DNA from: Pseudomonadota bacterium
Lineage (GTDB): Bacteria > Pseudomonadota > Gammaproteobacteria > Burkholderiales > Burkholderiaceae_C
NCBI GenBank assembly: GCA_020161215.1
Contig: JAIUOM010000022.1
Span: forward strand, 1-43,852
DNA length: 43,852 nucleotides
Direction: 5' to 3'
Shown: positions 7,986-17,287 of the stretch, in pieces
How the letters are laid out: each line of letters starts with the position of its first letter
How positions within the stretch are numbered: the stretch's first letter is position 1
Program-made: the position numbers and the translations under genes
Notes under the pieces: generated by a model
What the model saw: the letters and a program-made list of their open reading frames with translations, nothing else
The model's database searches: none
What the model was told of the DNA's origin: nothing

Positions 7986-8771
7986 TCAGTGCCGCCCGGT
8001 CAAGGGGGTGGCCGGGGCCTCGGTGGCTTCACGGGCCGGGCACACCCAGCGGCCGCCATGGAAGCGCTCGAACGGACGAAAACGCGCCTTGTAGGCCATC
8101 TTGGCGCTGCCTTCGATCCAGTAGCCCAGGTACAGGTGCGGCAGGCCCAGGGTCGCCGCCTGTTCGATCTGCCACAAAATGCTGTAGGTGCCGTAGCTGG
8201 CGCGCGGCTCGGGGTCGTAGAAGGTGTACACGGCCGACAGGCCATCGCCCAGCACGTCCACGATGGCCACGATGCGCAGTTGGCCGGTGGGCGCCTCGGC
8301 GGTCGGCGGGTCGCGGAATTCGATCAGGCGCGAGTTGACGTTGCTCTGCAGCAGAAACTGTGTGTACTGGTCCACGCTGTCGTGGTCCATGCCGCCGCCG
8401 GTGTGGCGCCCGGTCTGGTAGCGCAGGTACAGCTGGTAGTGCTCGGGCAGGTAGCACAGCTTGAGCACCCGCACCTGCAGCCCGGCGTGGCGCGCCTGGG
8501 CGCGGCGCTGGCTGCGGTCGGGCCGGAAGTCGCGCACCCGCACCCGCATCGGCACGCAGGCGGCGCAGCCGTCGCAATAGGGGCGGTAGGTGAACATGCC
8601 GCTGCGCCGAAAGCCGCTTTGCACCAGGTCCGAATAGGTGTCGTTGTTGATCAGGTGGCTGGGCGTGGCCACCTGCGAACGCGCCTGCCGCCCCGGCAGG
8701 TAACTGCACGGGTAGGGTGCAGTGGCGTAGAACTGCAGGGCCTGGAGCGGGAGATCCTTGAGGTGCGTCAC
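7986..8771 (-). CDS. bpt: Aspartate/glutamate leucyltransferase (N-end rule)
   Basis: Transfers leucine from leucyl-tRNA to N-terminal Asp or Glu of proteins, tagging them for ClpS-ClpAP degradation. The 261-residue protein matches the Bpt/Ate family: N-terminal [16 protein letters not shown] with the conserved Cys, then [12 protein letters not shown], the Cys cluster CDGCAACVP, and the C-terminal [19 protein letters not shown]. The start is GTG at 8771 ([10 protein letters not shown] in frame, read as Met). This GTG overlaps the TGA of aat by GTGA, so translation of the two transferases is probably coupled. Both products feed the same degradation route. Confidence 0.93.
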   Translation of the reverse strand: MTHLKDLPLQALQFYATAPYPCSYLPGRQARSQVATPSHLINNDTYSDLVQSGFRRSGMFTYRPYCDGCAACVPMRVRVRDFRPDRSQRRAQARHAGLQVRVLKLCYLPEHYQLYLRYQTGRHTGGGMDHDSVDQYTQFLLQSNVNSRLIEFRDPPTAEAPTGQLRIVAIVDVLGDGLSAVYTFYDPEPRASYGTYSILWQIEQAATLGLPHLYLGYWIEGSAKMAYKARFRPFERFHGGRWVCPAREATEAPATPLTGRH

Positions 8772-9529
8772 CGGTGGTCGGGGCGGGAGAGCGTCAGTGC
8801 ATTCCAGTATACGGGGTCGAAATGCCAGCGCGGCGCGGCCAGACCGATCAGGCCGCGCACCGCCACCGAGAAGTCGTGCCGCGACATTTCCTGGGCCCCC
8901 ATGAAGCTGAGGTGGCGGGTGTTCTGCTGGCAGTCGATGAGCGGCAGGCCATGTTGGCGGCAGAAGGCCACCAGCGCGGCCAGGGCGATCTTGGAGCCGT
9001 CGGTGACGGTGGTGAACATCGATTCGCCGAACAGCGCCTGCCCAATCGACACGCAGTACAGCCCGGCCACCAACTGGTCGCCGACCCAGGTTTCCACGCT
9101 GTGGGCGTGGCCGGCGCGGTGCAGGGCGTGGTAGGCGCCCAGCATGTCCGGGCCGATCCAGGTGCCGGACTGACCGGGCCGAGCGGCCCCGGCGCAGGCG
9201 GTGATGACGCGCTCGAAGGCGGTGTCGATGCGAATCTGGCAGCCGGGCGTGACGCGGAACCGGTCGATCACCTTGCGCAGCGAGCGGTGCAGGCGAAAGC
9301 CCGACACCTGCAGCACCATGCGCGGGTCCGGGCTCCACCACAGGATCGGCTCGCCAGGGCTGAACCAGGGGAACACGGTGCCGGCGTAGGCCGCCAGCAG
9401 GGTCGGCGTGTCCAGCGCGCCGCCCACCGCCAGCAGGCCCGGGGCGGACGAGTGCTCGGGCCAGGCCTGGGCCAAGGGCGGAAACGGATCACCCGGACGC
9501 AGCAGGGCCAGCGCGGGCTGCAGGGTCAT
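8768..9529 (-). CDS. aat: Leucyl/phenylalanyl-tRNA--protein transferase (N-end rule)
   Basis: Adds Leu or Phe from aminoacyl-tRNA to N-terminal Arg or Lys, making a destabilising N-terminus for ClpS recognition. The protein has 253 residues with the family blocks [17 protein letters not shown], the segment with [35 protein letters not shown] and [16 protein letters not shown]. The ATG at 9529 gives the normal family start, shortly before [10 protein letters not shown]. Its stop overlaps the bpt GTG. Upstream, the Nudix gene ends 26 bases away on the same strand. Confidence 0.94.
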   Translation of the reverse strand: MTLQPALALLRPGDPFPPLAQAWPEHSSAPGLLAVGGALDTPTLLAAYAGTVFPWFSPGEPILWWSPDPRMVLQVSGFRLHRSLRKVIDRFRVTPGCQIRIDTAFERVITACAGAARPGQSGTWIGPDMLGAYHALHRAGHAHSVETWVGDQLVAGLYCVSIGQALFGESMFTTVTDGSKIALAALVAFCRQHGLPLIDCQQNTRHLSFMGAQEMSRHDFSVAVRGLIGLAAPRWHFDPVYWNALTLSRPDHR

Positions 9530-9555
9530 GGCGCACGTCTTGGGTGATTTCGGGG

Positions 9556-10101
9556 CTACTGGATGTCCACGTCGTGCACGCCGTGGGTGCCGGGCCGGTG
9601 GTCGGCGAAGAAGCGCCGCAGCGTCTCGCGCACGGTGGCGAAGGCGATCTCGTCCCAGGGCACCTCGGCCTCGGTGAACAGCCGTGCCTCCAGCGACTCG
9701 GTGCCGGGGTCGAACCGGTCGCTCAGCAGCCGGGCCAGGTAGAACACGTGCACCTGGCCGACGCGCGGCACGCTCATGGTGCTGAACAGGGGGCCCATTT
9801 CGACCTCGGCGCCGGCTTCCTCGGCGGTTTCGCGCGCCGCGCCCTGGGCCATGGTTTCGCCCAGTTCCATGAAACCGGCCGGCAGCGTCCACTTGCCGTG
9901 GCGCGGCTCGATGGCGCGCTTGCACAGCAGCACCTGATCGCCCCAATAGGGCACGGTGCCCACCACCAGCAGGGGGTTGATGTAGTGGATGGTGCCGCAG
10001 GCCGGGCACACCGCGCGTTCGCGCGTGTCGCCGTCGTCCGGAATCCGGTAGTCGACCGCCGTGCCGCATTCGCGGCAATACTTGATGATTCTGCGCTGCA
10101 T
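9556..10101 (-). CDS. Nudix hydrolase with zinc ribbon
   Basis: A 181-residue pyrophosphohydrolase of unknown substrate. Residues about 8-45 form a zinc ribbon with two Cys pairs (CRECG and CPACG). The Nudix box is complete: GFMELGETMAQGAARETAEE followed by AG, fitting G-x5-E-x7-RE-U-x-EE-x-G-U, with the metal-binding glutamates present. The layout recalls small NADH-pyrophosphatase-like (NudC-like) proteins, but the NudC SQPWPFPxS signature after the box is missing, so the substrate is not assigned. The ATG at 10101 (MQRRIIKYC) was preferred to an earlier in-frame start because it begins right at the zinc ribbon. It is first in the minus-strand aat-bpt-iclR group and divergent from marR, with 97 bases between the starts. 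Confidence 0.88.
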   Translation of the reverse strand: MQRRIIKYCRECGTAVDYRIPDDGDTRERAVCPACGTIHYINPLLVVGTVPYWGDQVLLCKRAIEPRHGKWTLPAGFMELGETMAQGAARETAEEAGAEVEMGPLFSTMSVPRVGQVHVFYLARLLSDRFDPGTESLEARLFTEAEVPWDEIAFATVRETLRRFFADHRPGTHGVHDVDIQ

Positions 10102-10184
10102 GACCACGGCAGTGTAGTGGCTGGCGCGCGCCTGCCCGCCAGCGTCCGCGCCCCAAGCGTTCCCGGTGTGGTGGGCCCAGGACC

Positions 10185-10190
10185 TAAACT
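10185..10190 (+). promoter_or_regulatory. -10-like hexamer TAAACT, 8 bases before the marR ATG
   Basis: TAAACT is followed by 8 bases and the ATG at 10199, with no Shine-Dalgarno sequence. It is one of six genes in the window with this arrangement and could give a leaderless mRNA. It lies in the 97-base divergent region shared with the Nudix gene, where a MarR operator would be expected, but no clear palindrome was seen. Confidence 0.35.
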
Positions 10191-10198
10191 CGGCGACC

Positions 10199-10648
10199 AT
10201 GCAAGGTCGTTTTCCTTTCGAGCAGGCACCCGGTCACCTGATCCGGCGCGCGCACCAGATCTCGGTGGCGGTGTTCACCGAGCTCATGGCCGAGGCCGGC
10301 GTCACGCCGGTGCAGTTCGCGATCCTGAACGTGCTGATGGAAGAGGGCGGCATCGACCAGGTGACCCTGGCCGCGCGCGTGGCCTTCGATCCGGCCACCA
10401 TCGGCTCGGTGATTGGGCGGCTGGAAAAGAAAGCCTGGCTGCGCCGCCGGGCCGCCGAGGACGACCGCCGGCGCAAGCTGCTGTGGCTCACCGACGCCGG
10501 CCGCCAGGCCGTGCTGGCCATGGTGGGCGGGGTGGACGCGGTGCAGCAGCGCATCCTGGAGCCCCTGGAGCCGGCGGAAAAACAACAATTGACCCGCCTG
10601 CTTGCCAAATTGGTCACGAACCATTCGCGCAGCGGCGCCACCGGCTGA
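10199..10648 (+). CDS. MarR-family transcriptional regulator
   Basis: A 149-residue winged-helix regulator. The recognition region is VTLAARVAFDPATIGSVIGR followed by the wing with DDRRRKLLWLTDAG, the conserved D-x-R-(R/K)-x4-L-T-x-x-G of MarR proteins. N- and C-terminal helices would form the dimer interface. The ligand is unknown; MarR proteins commonly respond to phenolic compounds or oxidants and often control a divergent neighbour, here the Nudix gene. An in-frame ATG 33 bases upstream would extend the protein by 11 residues without family support, so 10199 was chosen. Confidence 0.9.
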   Translation: MQGRFPFEQAPGHLIRRAHQISVAVFTELMAEAGVTPVQFAILNVLMEEGGIDQVTLAARVAFDPATIGSVIGRLEKKAWLRRRAAEDDRRRKLLWLTDAGRQAVLAMVGGVDAVQQRILEPLEPAEKQQLTRLLAKLVTNHSRSGATG

Positions 10649-10778
10649 GCCTCAAGCCGACGTCCTACATGGTGGGCGCGGGTTTCGTTTTTTAATTGAT
10701 ACACGCGGTCGCACAGCGCCGCGCCCCACGTCCGGAGCCGGCGTGGGTTGGCATTCATCCAGAACGAAAGGAACCCCC

Positions 10779-11465
10779 ATGACGCGTTTCATCTCTTCCA
10801 GCCGAGGCCTGCTGATCACCGCCACCGCCGCCGCCGTGCTGATGACCGGCTGCGCCAACATGTCCGAGACCCAGCGCGGCACGGCCATTGGCGCGGGCGT
10901 TGGCGCGGTCGCCGGCGGGCTGATCGGCGACGGCAAGGGCGCGGCGATTGGCGCCGGCCTGGGTGCGCTGGGCGGCTACGGCTGGTCCAAGTACATGGAA
11001 AACAAGCGCGCGCAGATGCAGCAGGCCACTGTCGGCACCGGCGTGCAGGTCACGCAGACGGCCGACAACCAGCTCAAGCTGAACATCCCGAGCGACATCT
11101 CCTTCGACACCGGCAGCGCCGCCATCAAGCCCAACATGCGGCCCATCCTGGACCAGTTCGCGCAGGGCCTGGACCAGCAGCCCAACACCGTGGTGACTAT
11201 CATCGGCCACACCGATTCCACCGGCAGCGACGCCATCAACAACCCGTTGTCGGTGCAGCGCGCCAACAGCGTGCGCGACTACCTGGCCGCGCGCGGCGTG
11301 GGCTTCAACCGCATCCAGACCGATGGCCGCGGCTCGCGTGAGCCGATCGCCGACAACTCCTCCGACGCCGGCCGCTCGGCCAACCGCCGGGTGGAGATCT
11401 TCCTGGGCGAGCGTGTCGCTTCCGCCGCCCCGGGCACCACGCCAGTCGGCACGCCAGTGCGCTGA
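10779..11465 (+). CDS. OmpA-family outer membrane lipoprotein (YiaD-like)
   Basis: A 228-residue envelope protein. A lipoprotein signal ends with LMTGC (lipid-modified C25). It is followed by a glycine-zipper segment at about 34-72, rich in GxxxG, which probably inserts in or associates with the membrane. The C-terminal OmpA-like domain (about 100-215) includes FDTGSAAIKPNM, the peptidoglycan-contacting TIIGHTDSTGS, LSVQRANSVRDYL and SANRRVEIFL, and should bind diaminopimelate in the cell wall. A ribosome site (AAAGGAA) lies just upstream of the ATG. It is probably transcribed alone and closed by the hairpin at 11498-11523. Confidence 0.92.
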   Translation: MTRFISSSRGLLITATAAAVLMTGCANMSETQRGTAIGAGVGAVAGGLIGDGKGAAIGAGLGALGGYGWSKYMENKRAQMQQATVGTGVQVTQTADNQLKLNIPSDISFDTGSAAIKPNMRPILDQFAQGLDQQPNTVVTIIGHTDSTGSDAINNPLSVQRANSVRDYLAARGVGFNRIQTDGRGSREPIADNSSDAGRSANRRVEIFLGERVASAAPGTTPVGTPVR

Positions 11466-11497
11466 AATCGGCTCGCGGCCTTTCGGCCAAGGCACCC

Positions 11498-11523
11498 CAA
11501 AGGGCCGCGCAAGCGGCCCTTTG
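11498..11523 (+). terminator. Terminator-like hairpin after the OmpA-family gene
   Basis: An 11-base-pair perfect stem, CAAAGGGCCGC (11498-11508) with GCGGCCCTTTG (11513-11523), and a GCAA tetraloop. No proper T-run follows, so termination could be weak or the hairpin may protect the mRNA end. Confidence 0.6.
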
Positions 11524-11563
11524 GCCTATGAAAGTGCCGCGGCCTCGACGCGGCCGTGCGTTG

Positions 11564-11569
11564 TATGCT
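11564..11569 (+). promoter_or_regulatory. -10-like hexamer TATGCT, 7 bases before the maiA ATG
   Basis: TATGCT ends 7 bases before the ATG at 11577, with no Shine-Dalgarno sequence between. The same hexamer sits 6 bases before roxA (42277). A leaderless transcript is suggested; no clear -35 box was found. Confidence 0.4.
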
Positions 11570-11576
11570 GTCGCGC

Positions 11577-12215
11577 ATGAAGCTCTACAACTATTTCCGT
11601 TCGTCGGCCTCGTTTCGCGTGCGCATTGCCCTGGAGCTGAAGGGCCTGGCCTACGACTACCTGCCGGTTCATCTGGCCAAGGGCGAGCAGAGAAAGCCCG
11701 AGTTCTCCGCGCTCAACGCCGAGGGCCTGGTGCCGATGCTGGAGCTGCCCGGCGGCCAGCGCCTGACGCAGTCGATGGCGATCATCGACTACCTCGACGA
11801 GACCCACCCCGCGCCGCCGCTGCTGCCGCGTGACGCATTGGAGCGGGCCCGGGTGCGCGCGCTGGCGCAGATCGTGGCCTGCGAGATCCACCCCCTGAAC
11901 AACCTGCGCGTGCTGAAGTACCTGGTCAACGACCTGAAGGTCGGCGACGAGGCCAAGAACGGCTGGTACAAGCACTGGGTGCGGCTGGGGCTGCTGGCCT
12001 ACGAGGCGCGCCTGGCCGAGCAGCCGGGCCGCTACAGCCACGGCGACACGCCGACCCTGGCCGACTGCTGCCTGGTGCCGCAGATCTTCAACGCCCAGCG
12101 TTTCGATTGCGACCTGAGCAACCTGCCACGCACCCTGGCGGTGCACCAGGCGTGCATGCAGCTGCCGGCGTTCCAGAAAGCGCAGCCCTCGGCCTGCCCG
12201 GATTTCGAACCCTGA
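11577..12215 (+). CDS. maiA: Maleylacetoacetate isomerase (zeta-class glutathione transferase)
   Basis: Isomerises maleylacetoacetate to fumarylacetoacetate with glutathione in tyrosine/homogentisate breakdown, or maleylpyruvate in related routes. The 212-residue protein has the zeta-class active-site region SSASFRVRIALE near the N-terminus. Most family members have SSCS or SSxSxRVR, so a Cys is replaced by Ala here while the catalytic Ser region is kept. The thioredoxin fold is followed by a helical domain, with LTQSMAIIDYLDE as the glutathione-binding part and ADCCLVPQIFNA later. The stop overlaps the next ATG by one base (TGATG), so it is coupled to pgeF. No other tyrosine-catabolic gene is visible nearby, so the pathway role is inferred. 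Confidence 0.87.
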   Translation: MKLYNYFRSSASFRVRIALELKGLAYDYLPVHLAKGEQRKPEFSALNAEGLVPMLELPGGQRLTQSMAIIDYLDETHPAPPLLPRDALERARVRALAQIVACEIHPLNNLRVLKYLVNDLKVGDEAKNGWYKHWVRLGLLAYEARLAEQPGRYSHGDTPTLADCCLVPQIFNAQRFDCDLSNLPRTLAVHQACMQLPAFQKAQPSACPDFEP

Positions 12216-13039
12216 TGCCGGGGCCCGCGAACTGGCTGGTGCCGGACTGGCCGGCGCCCGGCCACGTGCGCGCGGTGTTCACCACCCGGGGGACGTCGCC
12301 GCGCGATGGGGCCTCGGCCGCGCCGCGCGATTTTTTCAACCTGGGAGACCATGTCGGCGATGCGCCCGGGGCGGTGGCCGCCAACCGGGCGCACCTGCAG
12401 GCGAGCCTGGGCGTGCGGCCGGTGTTTTTGCAGCAGGTGCATGGCACCGAGGTGCTGGAGATCGCCCCCGCCACGCCAGACGGCGCCACGGCCGACGCTG
12501 CCCTGATGGCCGCGCCTGGCTTGGCCTGCACCATCATGGTGGCCGATTGCCTGGCGGTGCTGTTGACCGACGCGCAAGGCCGCGCCGTGGCCGCCGCGCA
12601 CGCCGGGTGGCGGGGCCTGGCGGCCGGGGTGCTGGAGCGCACTTTGGAGCGTTTTAGGGCATTGGTCGGCGCGGAATATGCCGGAGCAGCTACAAAAAAA
12701 GAAGCGATTGAACTCATCGCCTGGCTCAGCCCCTGCATCGGGCCACGCGCTTTTGAGGTGGGCCCCGAGGTGCGCCAGGCCTTCGTCGACCACTCGGCCG
12801 ACGCCGTCGCCTGCTTTGCGCCGGCCGCGGGCGGCAAGTACCTGGCCAACCTCCCCGCGCTGGCGCGCCAGCGCCTGGCCGCGTGCGGCGTGCACCGCAT
12901 CCACGGCAACGACAGCGGCGCCGCCTGGTGCACCGTGGCGCAGGGCGGGCGCTACTTTTCGCACCGGCGCGATCACGCGCGTCTGGGCAGCAGCGGGCGC
13001 ATGGCGGCCTGCGTGTGGCTGGAGGGCCGCGCGGGCTGA
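12215..13039 (+). CDS. pgeF: Laccase-domain purine nucleoside phosphorylase
   Basis: A 274-residue protein of the YfiH/multicopper-polyphenol-oxidase-like family, now known as purine nucleoside phosphorylase/adenosine deaminase. In E. coli it also edits peptidoglycan precursors (PgeF). The three zinc ligands are visible: His in QQVHGTEV, Cys in VADCLAVLLTD, and His in AAAHAGWRGLAAGV. The start at 12215 overlaps the maiA stop by one base. An AT-rich stretch at about 12683-12705 encodes AATKKEA inside the helix after HAGWR. It breaks the local GC bias and matches the 17-base module seen elsewhere, suggesting an in-frame insertion in a loop or helix that tolerates it. Confidence 0.9.
   Translation: MPGPANWLVPDWPAPGHVRAVFTTRGTSPRDGASAAPRDFFNLGDHVGDAPGAVAANRAHLQASLGVRPVFLQQVHGTEVLEIAPATPDGATADAALMAAPGLACTIMVADCLAVLLTDAQGRAVAAAHAGWRGLAAGVLERTLERFRALVGAEYAGAATKKEAIELIAWLSPCIGPRAFEVGPEVRQAFVDHSADAVACFAPAAGGKYLANLPALARQRLAACGVHRIHGNDSGAAWCTVAQGGRYFSHRRDHARLGSSGRMAACVWLEGRAG
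12689..12705. repeat. 17-base AT-rich module inside pgeF
   Basis: GCTACAAAAAAAGAAGC fits GCT(A/G)-N10-AGC. It lies within the pgeF coding sequence and is read in frame as part of AATKKEA. Confidence 0.5.
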
Positions 13040-13113
13040 GGTGGCGCAGGCGCCCGCCATGTCAGCGTATATTGAGGTTGTAATGGCATGCTCGACCCCG
13101 CAGCGCACAGACT

Positions 13114-13128
13114 TCGGCACAATGCCGA
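13114..13128. promoter_or_regulatory. Inverted repeat in the phaC upstream region
   Basis: TCGGCA (13114-13119), loop CAA, TGCCGA (13123-13128), 62 bases before the phaC ATG. It could be part of an operator or a leader hairpin. A clean ribosome site, AAGGAG (13180-13185), follows. No confident promoter was assigned in this 151-base gap. Confidence 0.3.
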
Positions 13129-13190
13129 GAGTGACGCATCGCTGAGCCCCATCATTTCTCACTGACGATCACGATGAGCAAGGAGACAAC

Positions 13191-14948
13191 ATGACCCCAC
13201 AACAGGCTTCTGCTTTCTGGCAGAACATGCTGGGCGCGACGCCCGGCGGTGCCCAGATGCCGACCCCCACGGCCTTCACCGACACCTGGACCAAGGCGTT
13301 TCAGCAGTTCCAGAACCTGGATTTGGGCGGCATGGGCCAACTCGGCGGCCAGCTGCCGGCAATCGACATGCCCAAGCTGAGCTTCGCCCCCGAGAAGCTG
13401 ACCCAGCTGCAGCAGGACTACGTCAAGGAAGCCACCGCGCTCTGGAACCAAAGCCTGCAGGCCAATCTTCAGCTCAAGGACCGCCGTTTCAAGGGCGAGG
13501 CCTGGGAGCACAACCCGCTGGCCTCCTTCGCCGCCGCGGTGTACCTGCTGAACGCCCGCACCTTGATGGGCATGGCCGAGGCCGCGGAGGGCGACGCCAA
13601 GACCAAGAACCGCATCCGCTTCTCGGTCGAGCAGTGGATCGCCGCCGCCGCGCCGAGCAACTTCCTGGCCTTCAACGCCGACGCGCAGCAAAAAGCCCTC
13701 GACACCCAGGGCGAAAGCCTGGCCAAGGGCGTGGCCAACATGCTGCACGACGCCAAGCAGGGCCATGTGTCGATGACCGACGAGAGCCTGTTCGAGGTCG
13801 GCCGCAACGTCGCCACCACCGAGGGCCAGGTGGTGTTCGAGAACGAGTTTTTCCAGCTCATCGAATACAAGCCGCTCACCGCCAAGGTGCACGAGCGGCC
13901 CTTCCTGCTGGTGCCGCCGTGCATCAACAAGTTCTACATCCTCGACCTGCAGCCCGAAAACTCCTTCGTGCGCTACGCCGTCTCCCAGGGGCACCGCACC
14001 TTCGTGCTGAGCTGGCGCAACCCCGACGCCTCGATGGAGAAGAAGACCTGGGACGACTACATCGAGCACGCCGCCATCCAGGCCGTGCACACGGTGCAGG
14101 ACCTGACCGGCGCCAAGACCATCAACGCGCTGGGCTTTTGCGTCGGCGGCACCATCCTCACCACCGCGCTGGCGGTGCTGGCCGCGCGCGGCGAGAAGCC
14201 GGTCGAGTCGCTCACGCTGCTGACCACCTTGATCGACTTTGTCGACACCGGCATCCTGGATGTGTTCATCGACGAGAACGTGGTGCGCTTCCGCGAGATG
14301 CAGATGGGCGAGGGCGGCCTGCTGAAAGGCCAGGACCTGTCCAGCACCTTCAGCTTCCTGCGTCCGAACGATCTGGTCTGGAACTACGTGGTCGGCAACT
14401 ACCTGAAGGGGGAAACCCCGCCACCCTTCGATCTGCTGTACTGGAACAGCGACTCCACCAACCTGCCCGGGCCGTTTTACGCCTGGTACCTGCGCCAGAC
14501 CTACCTGGAAAACAACCTGGTCAAGCCCGGCAAGGCCGTGGTGTGCGGCGAGAAGGTCGATCTGCGCAAGCTCGACTTCCCGGTCTACATCTACGGTTCG
14601 CGCGAGGACCACATCGTGCCGATCGGCGGCGCCTACGCCTCCACGCAGTACATGCCGGGCAAGAAGCGCTTCATGATGGGCGCCTCGGGCCACATCGCCG
14701 GCGTGATCAACCCGCCCTCGGCCAAGAAGCGCAGCCACTGGGTGCGCGAGGACGGCAAGTTCCCGGCCGACGTCAACGAGTGGATCGCTGGCGCCGAGGA
14801 AACACCAGGCAGCTGGTGGACCGACTGGGCCGACTGGCTCAAGGGCCACGCCGGCAAGCAGGTCGCGGCGCCCAAGAACTACGGCCGGCCACCCAAGTAC
14901 AAGGCCACCGAGCCAGCGCCGGGCCGTTACGTCAAGGCCAAGGCTTGA
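13191..14948 (+). CDS. phaC: Class I poly(3-hydroxyalkanoate) synthase
   Basis: Polymerises 3-hydroxybutyryl-CoA into polyhydroxybutyrate on the granule surface. The 585-residue length fits the single-subunit class I synthases. The N-terminal about 200 residues are the variable dimer/granule-targeting region. The alpha/beta-hydrolase catalytic part contains the lipase-like box GFCVGG with nucleophile C317, then D473 in SREDHIVP and H501 in GASGHIAG, which correspond well to C319/D480/H508 of the Cupriavidus necator enzyme. The start is supported by AAGGAG 6 bases upstream. It is followed by phaA and phaB on the same strand, the standard PHB cluster, but with a 163-base gap that holds strong hairpins. 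Confidence 0.97.
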   Translation: MTPQQASAFWQNMLGATPGGAQMPTPTAFTDTWTKAFQQFQNLDLGGMGQLGGQLPAIDMPKLSFAPEKLTQLQQDYVKEATALWNQSLQANLQLKDRRFKGEAWEHNPLASFAAAVYLLNARTLMGMAEAAEGDAKTKNRIRFSVEQWIAAAAPSNFLAFNADAQQKALDTQGESLAKGVANMLHDAKQGHVSMTDESLFEVGRNVATTEGQVVFENEFFQLIEYKPLTAKVHERPFLLVPPCINKFYILDLQPENSFVRYAVSQGHRTFVLSWRNPDASMEKKTWDDYIEHAAIQAVHTVQDLTGAKTINALGFCVGGTILTTALAVLAARGEKPVESLTLLTTLIDFVDTGILDVFIDENVVRFREMQMGEGGLLKGQDLSSTFSFLRPNDLVWNYVVGNYLKGETPPPFDLLYWNSDSTNLPGPFYAWYLRQTYLENNLVKPGKAVVCGEKVDLRKLDFPVYIYGSREDHIVPIGGAYASTQYMPGKKRFMMGASGHIAGVINPPSAKKRSHWVREDGKFPADVNEWIAGAEETPGSWWTDWADWLKGHAGKQVAAPKNYGRPPKYKATEPAPGRYVKAKA

Positions 14949-14963
14949 CCCTGTGCCGTGCGC

Positions 14964-15035
14964 GGCGCTTGCGGGCCCGCCTGCAAGCGCCCGTTGCCTC
15001 GCATGCGTGGGGTGCGCCGCCGCACCCCGTGATGC
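14964..15035 (+). terminator. Two strong hairpins between phaC and phaA
   Basis: The first stem is GGCGCTTGC (14964-14972) with GCAAGCGCC (14983-14991). The second is GGGGTGCG (15009-15016) with CGCACCCC (15021-15028), loop CCGC, and it can extend outward to 15001-15035 with wobble pairs. Neither is followed by a T-run. They may weaken read-through from phaC to phaA or stabilise the phaC message. Confidence 0.5.
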
Positions 15036-15064
15036 CTTGAAACTGGGATAAAAAACCAAATCCG

Positions 15065-15083
15065 ACGCTTGACAGACAAGCGT
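15065..15083 (+). promoter_or_regulatory. Inverted repeat overlapping a TTGACA box upstream of phaA
   Basis: ACGCTTG (15065-15071), ACAGA, CAAGCGT (15077-15083) is a perfect 7-base inverted repeat. It contains a consensus -35 box, TTGACA, at 15069-15074. With a 16-base spacer the -10 would be TACCAA (15091-15096), which is weak and close to the ribosome site at 15097-15102. It could be an operator or a small hairpin near the start codon. Confidence 0.35.
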
Positions 15084-15111
15084 GAAAAGCTACCAAAAGG
15101 AGAGCAAGCAA

Positions 15112-16293
<1,182 letters not shown>

Positions 16294-16464
16294 TGCCTGC
16301 GGGTCGCCGGCAATGTTTTCGAATGGTTTCAAGCTGTTTCCGGTACCCGGACACAGGGCAAACCCTCGGGACCGAGTCGGCGATCTTTGGAGTAAATTCC
16401 TTGACTGTCGCCGCGAAACCAGCGCTGACAGCTATCAATTTTGCAGTTCACTGAGGAGTCAACA

Positions 16465-17202
16465 ATGAGTCAACGAGTAGCGTATGTGACGGGCGGCATG
16501 GGTGGTATCGGCACGGCAATCTGCCGCCGCCTGCACAAGGAAGGGTTCAAGGTCATCGCCGGCTGCGGCCCCACGCGCGACTTCCAGAAATGGTTGGATG
16601 AGCAAAAGGCCGACGGCTACAGCTTCTACGCCAGCGTCGGCAACGTGGGCGACTGGCAGTCCACCGCCGACGCCTTTGCCAAGGCCAAGGCCGAGCACGG
16701 CCCGATCGACGTGCTGGTCAACAACGCCGGTATCACGCGCGACCGCATGTTCCTCAAGATGACGCGCGAAGACTGGGACGCGGTGATCGACACCAACCTC
16801 AACTCCATGTTCAACGTGACCAAGCAGGTCATCCCCGACATGGTTGAGCGCGGCTGGGGCCGTGTGGTGCAGATCAGCTCGGTCAACGGCGAAAAGGGCC
16901 AGGCTGGCCAGACCAACTACTCGGCCGCCAAGGCCGGCATGCACGGCTTCACCATGGCCCTGGCGCAAGAGCTGGCGGGCAAGGGCGTCACGGTCAACAC
17001 CGTCAGCCCCGGCTACATCGGCACCGACATGGTCAAGGCCATTCGCCCCGACGTGCTGGAGAAGATCGTCGCCACCATCCCCGTCAAGCGCCTGGGCGCC
17101 CCCGAGGAAATTGGCTCCATCGTCGCCTGGCTGTCCGGCGAGGACTCGGGCTTCACCACCGGTGCAGACTTCTCCTGCAACGGCGGCCTGCACATGGGCT
17201 GA
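16465..17202 (+). CDS. phaB: Acetoacetyl-CoA reductase (NADPH-dependent)
   Basis: Reduces acetoacetyl-CoA to (R)-3-hydroxybutyryl-CoA, the monomer used by PhaC. A 245-residue short-chain dehydrogenase with the nucleotide-binding TGGMGGIG near the N-terminus, the structural NNAG in VLVNNAGITRD, and catalytic S and Y-x3-K in QISSVNGEKGQAGQTNYSAAK. A TGAGGAG ribosome site lies 7 bases upstream of the ATG at 16465. It follows phaA after 171 bases, a gap with a degenerate AT-rich module at 16431 and no convincing promoter. A clear terminator follows, ending the pha cluster. Confidence 0.96.
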   Translation: MSQRVAYVTGGMGGIGTAICRRLHKEGFKVIAGCGPTRDFQKWLDEQKADGYSFYASVGNVGDWQSTADAFAKAKAEHGPIDVLVNNAGITRDRMFLKMTREDWDAVIDTNLNSMFNVTKQVIPDMVERGWGRVVQISSVNGEKGQAGQTNYSAAKAGMHGFTMALAQELAGKGVTVNTVSPGYIGTDMVKAIRPDVLEKIVATIPVKRLGAPEEIGSIVAWLSGEDSGFTTGADFSCNGGLHMG

Positions 17203-17250
17203 TCGCCGGGTCAGGGCGCGCTTTTGGCGCGCCCATCCGCAAAGCCACCG

Positions 17251-17276
17251 AAACCCCGCTACGGCGGGGTTTTTCG
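17251..17276 (+). terminator. Intrinsic terminator after phaB
   Basis: A 9-base-pair perfect stem, AAACCCCGC (17251-17259) with GCGGGGTTT (17264-17272), loop TACG, then more T. It closes the phaC-phaA-phaB cluster. Confidence 0.88.
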
Positions 17277-17287
17277 TTATTTTGTGC

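Noticed and set aside
13152-15059. Minus-strand frame of 635 codons opposite phaC
   Set aside because: PhaC on the plus strand has catalytic Cys, Asp and His in place; the antisense product has no recognisable motif.
16401-16430. TTGACT at 16401 as the -35 box of a phaB promoter
   Set aside because: No acceptable -10 hexamer lies 16-18 bases downstream.
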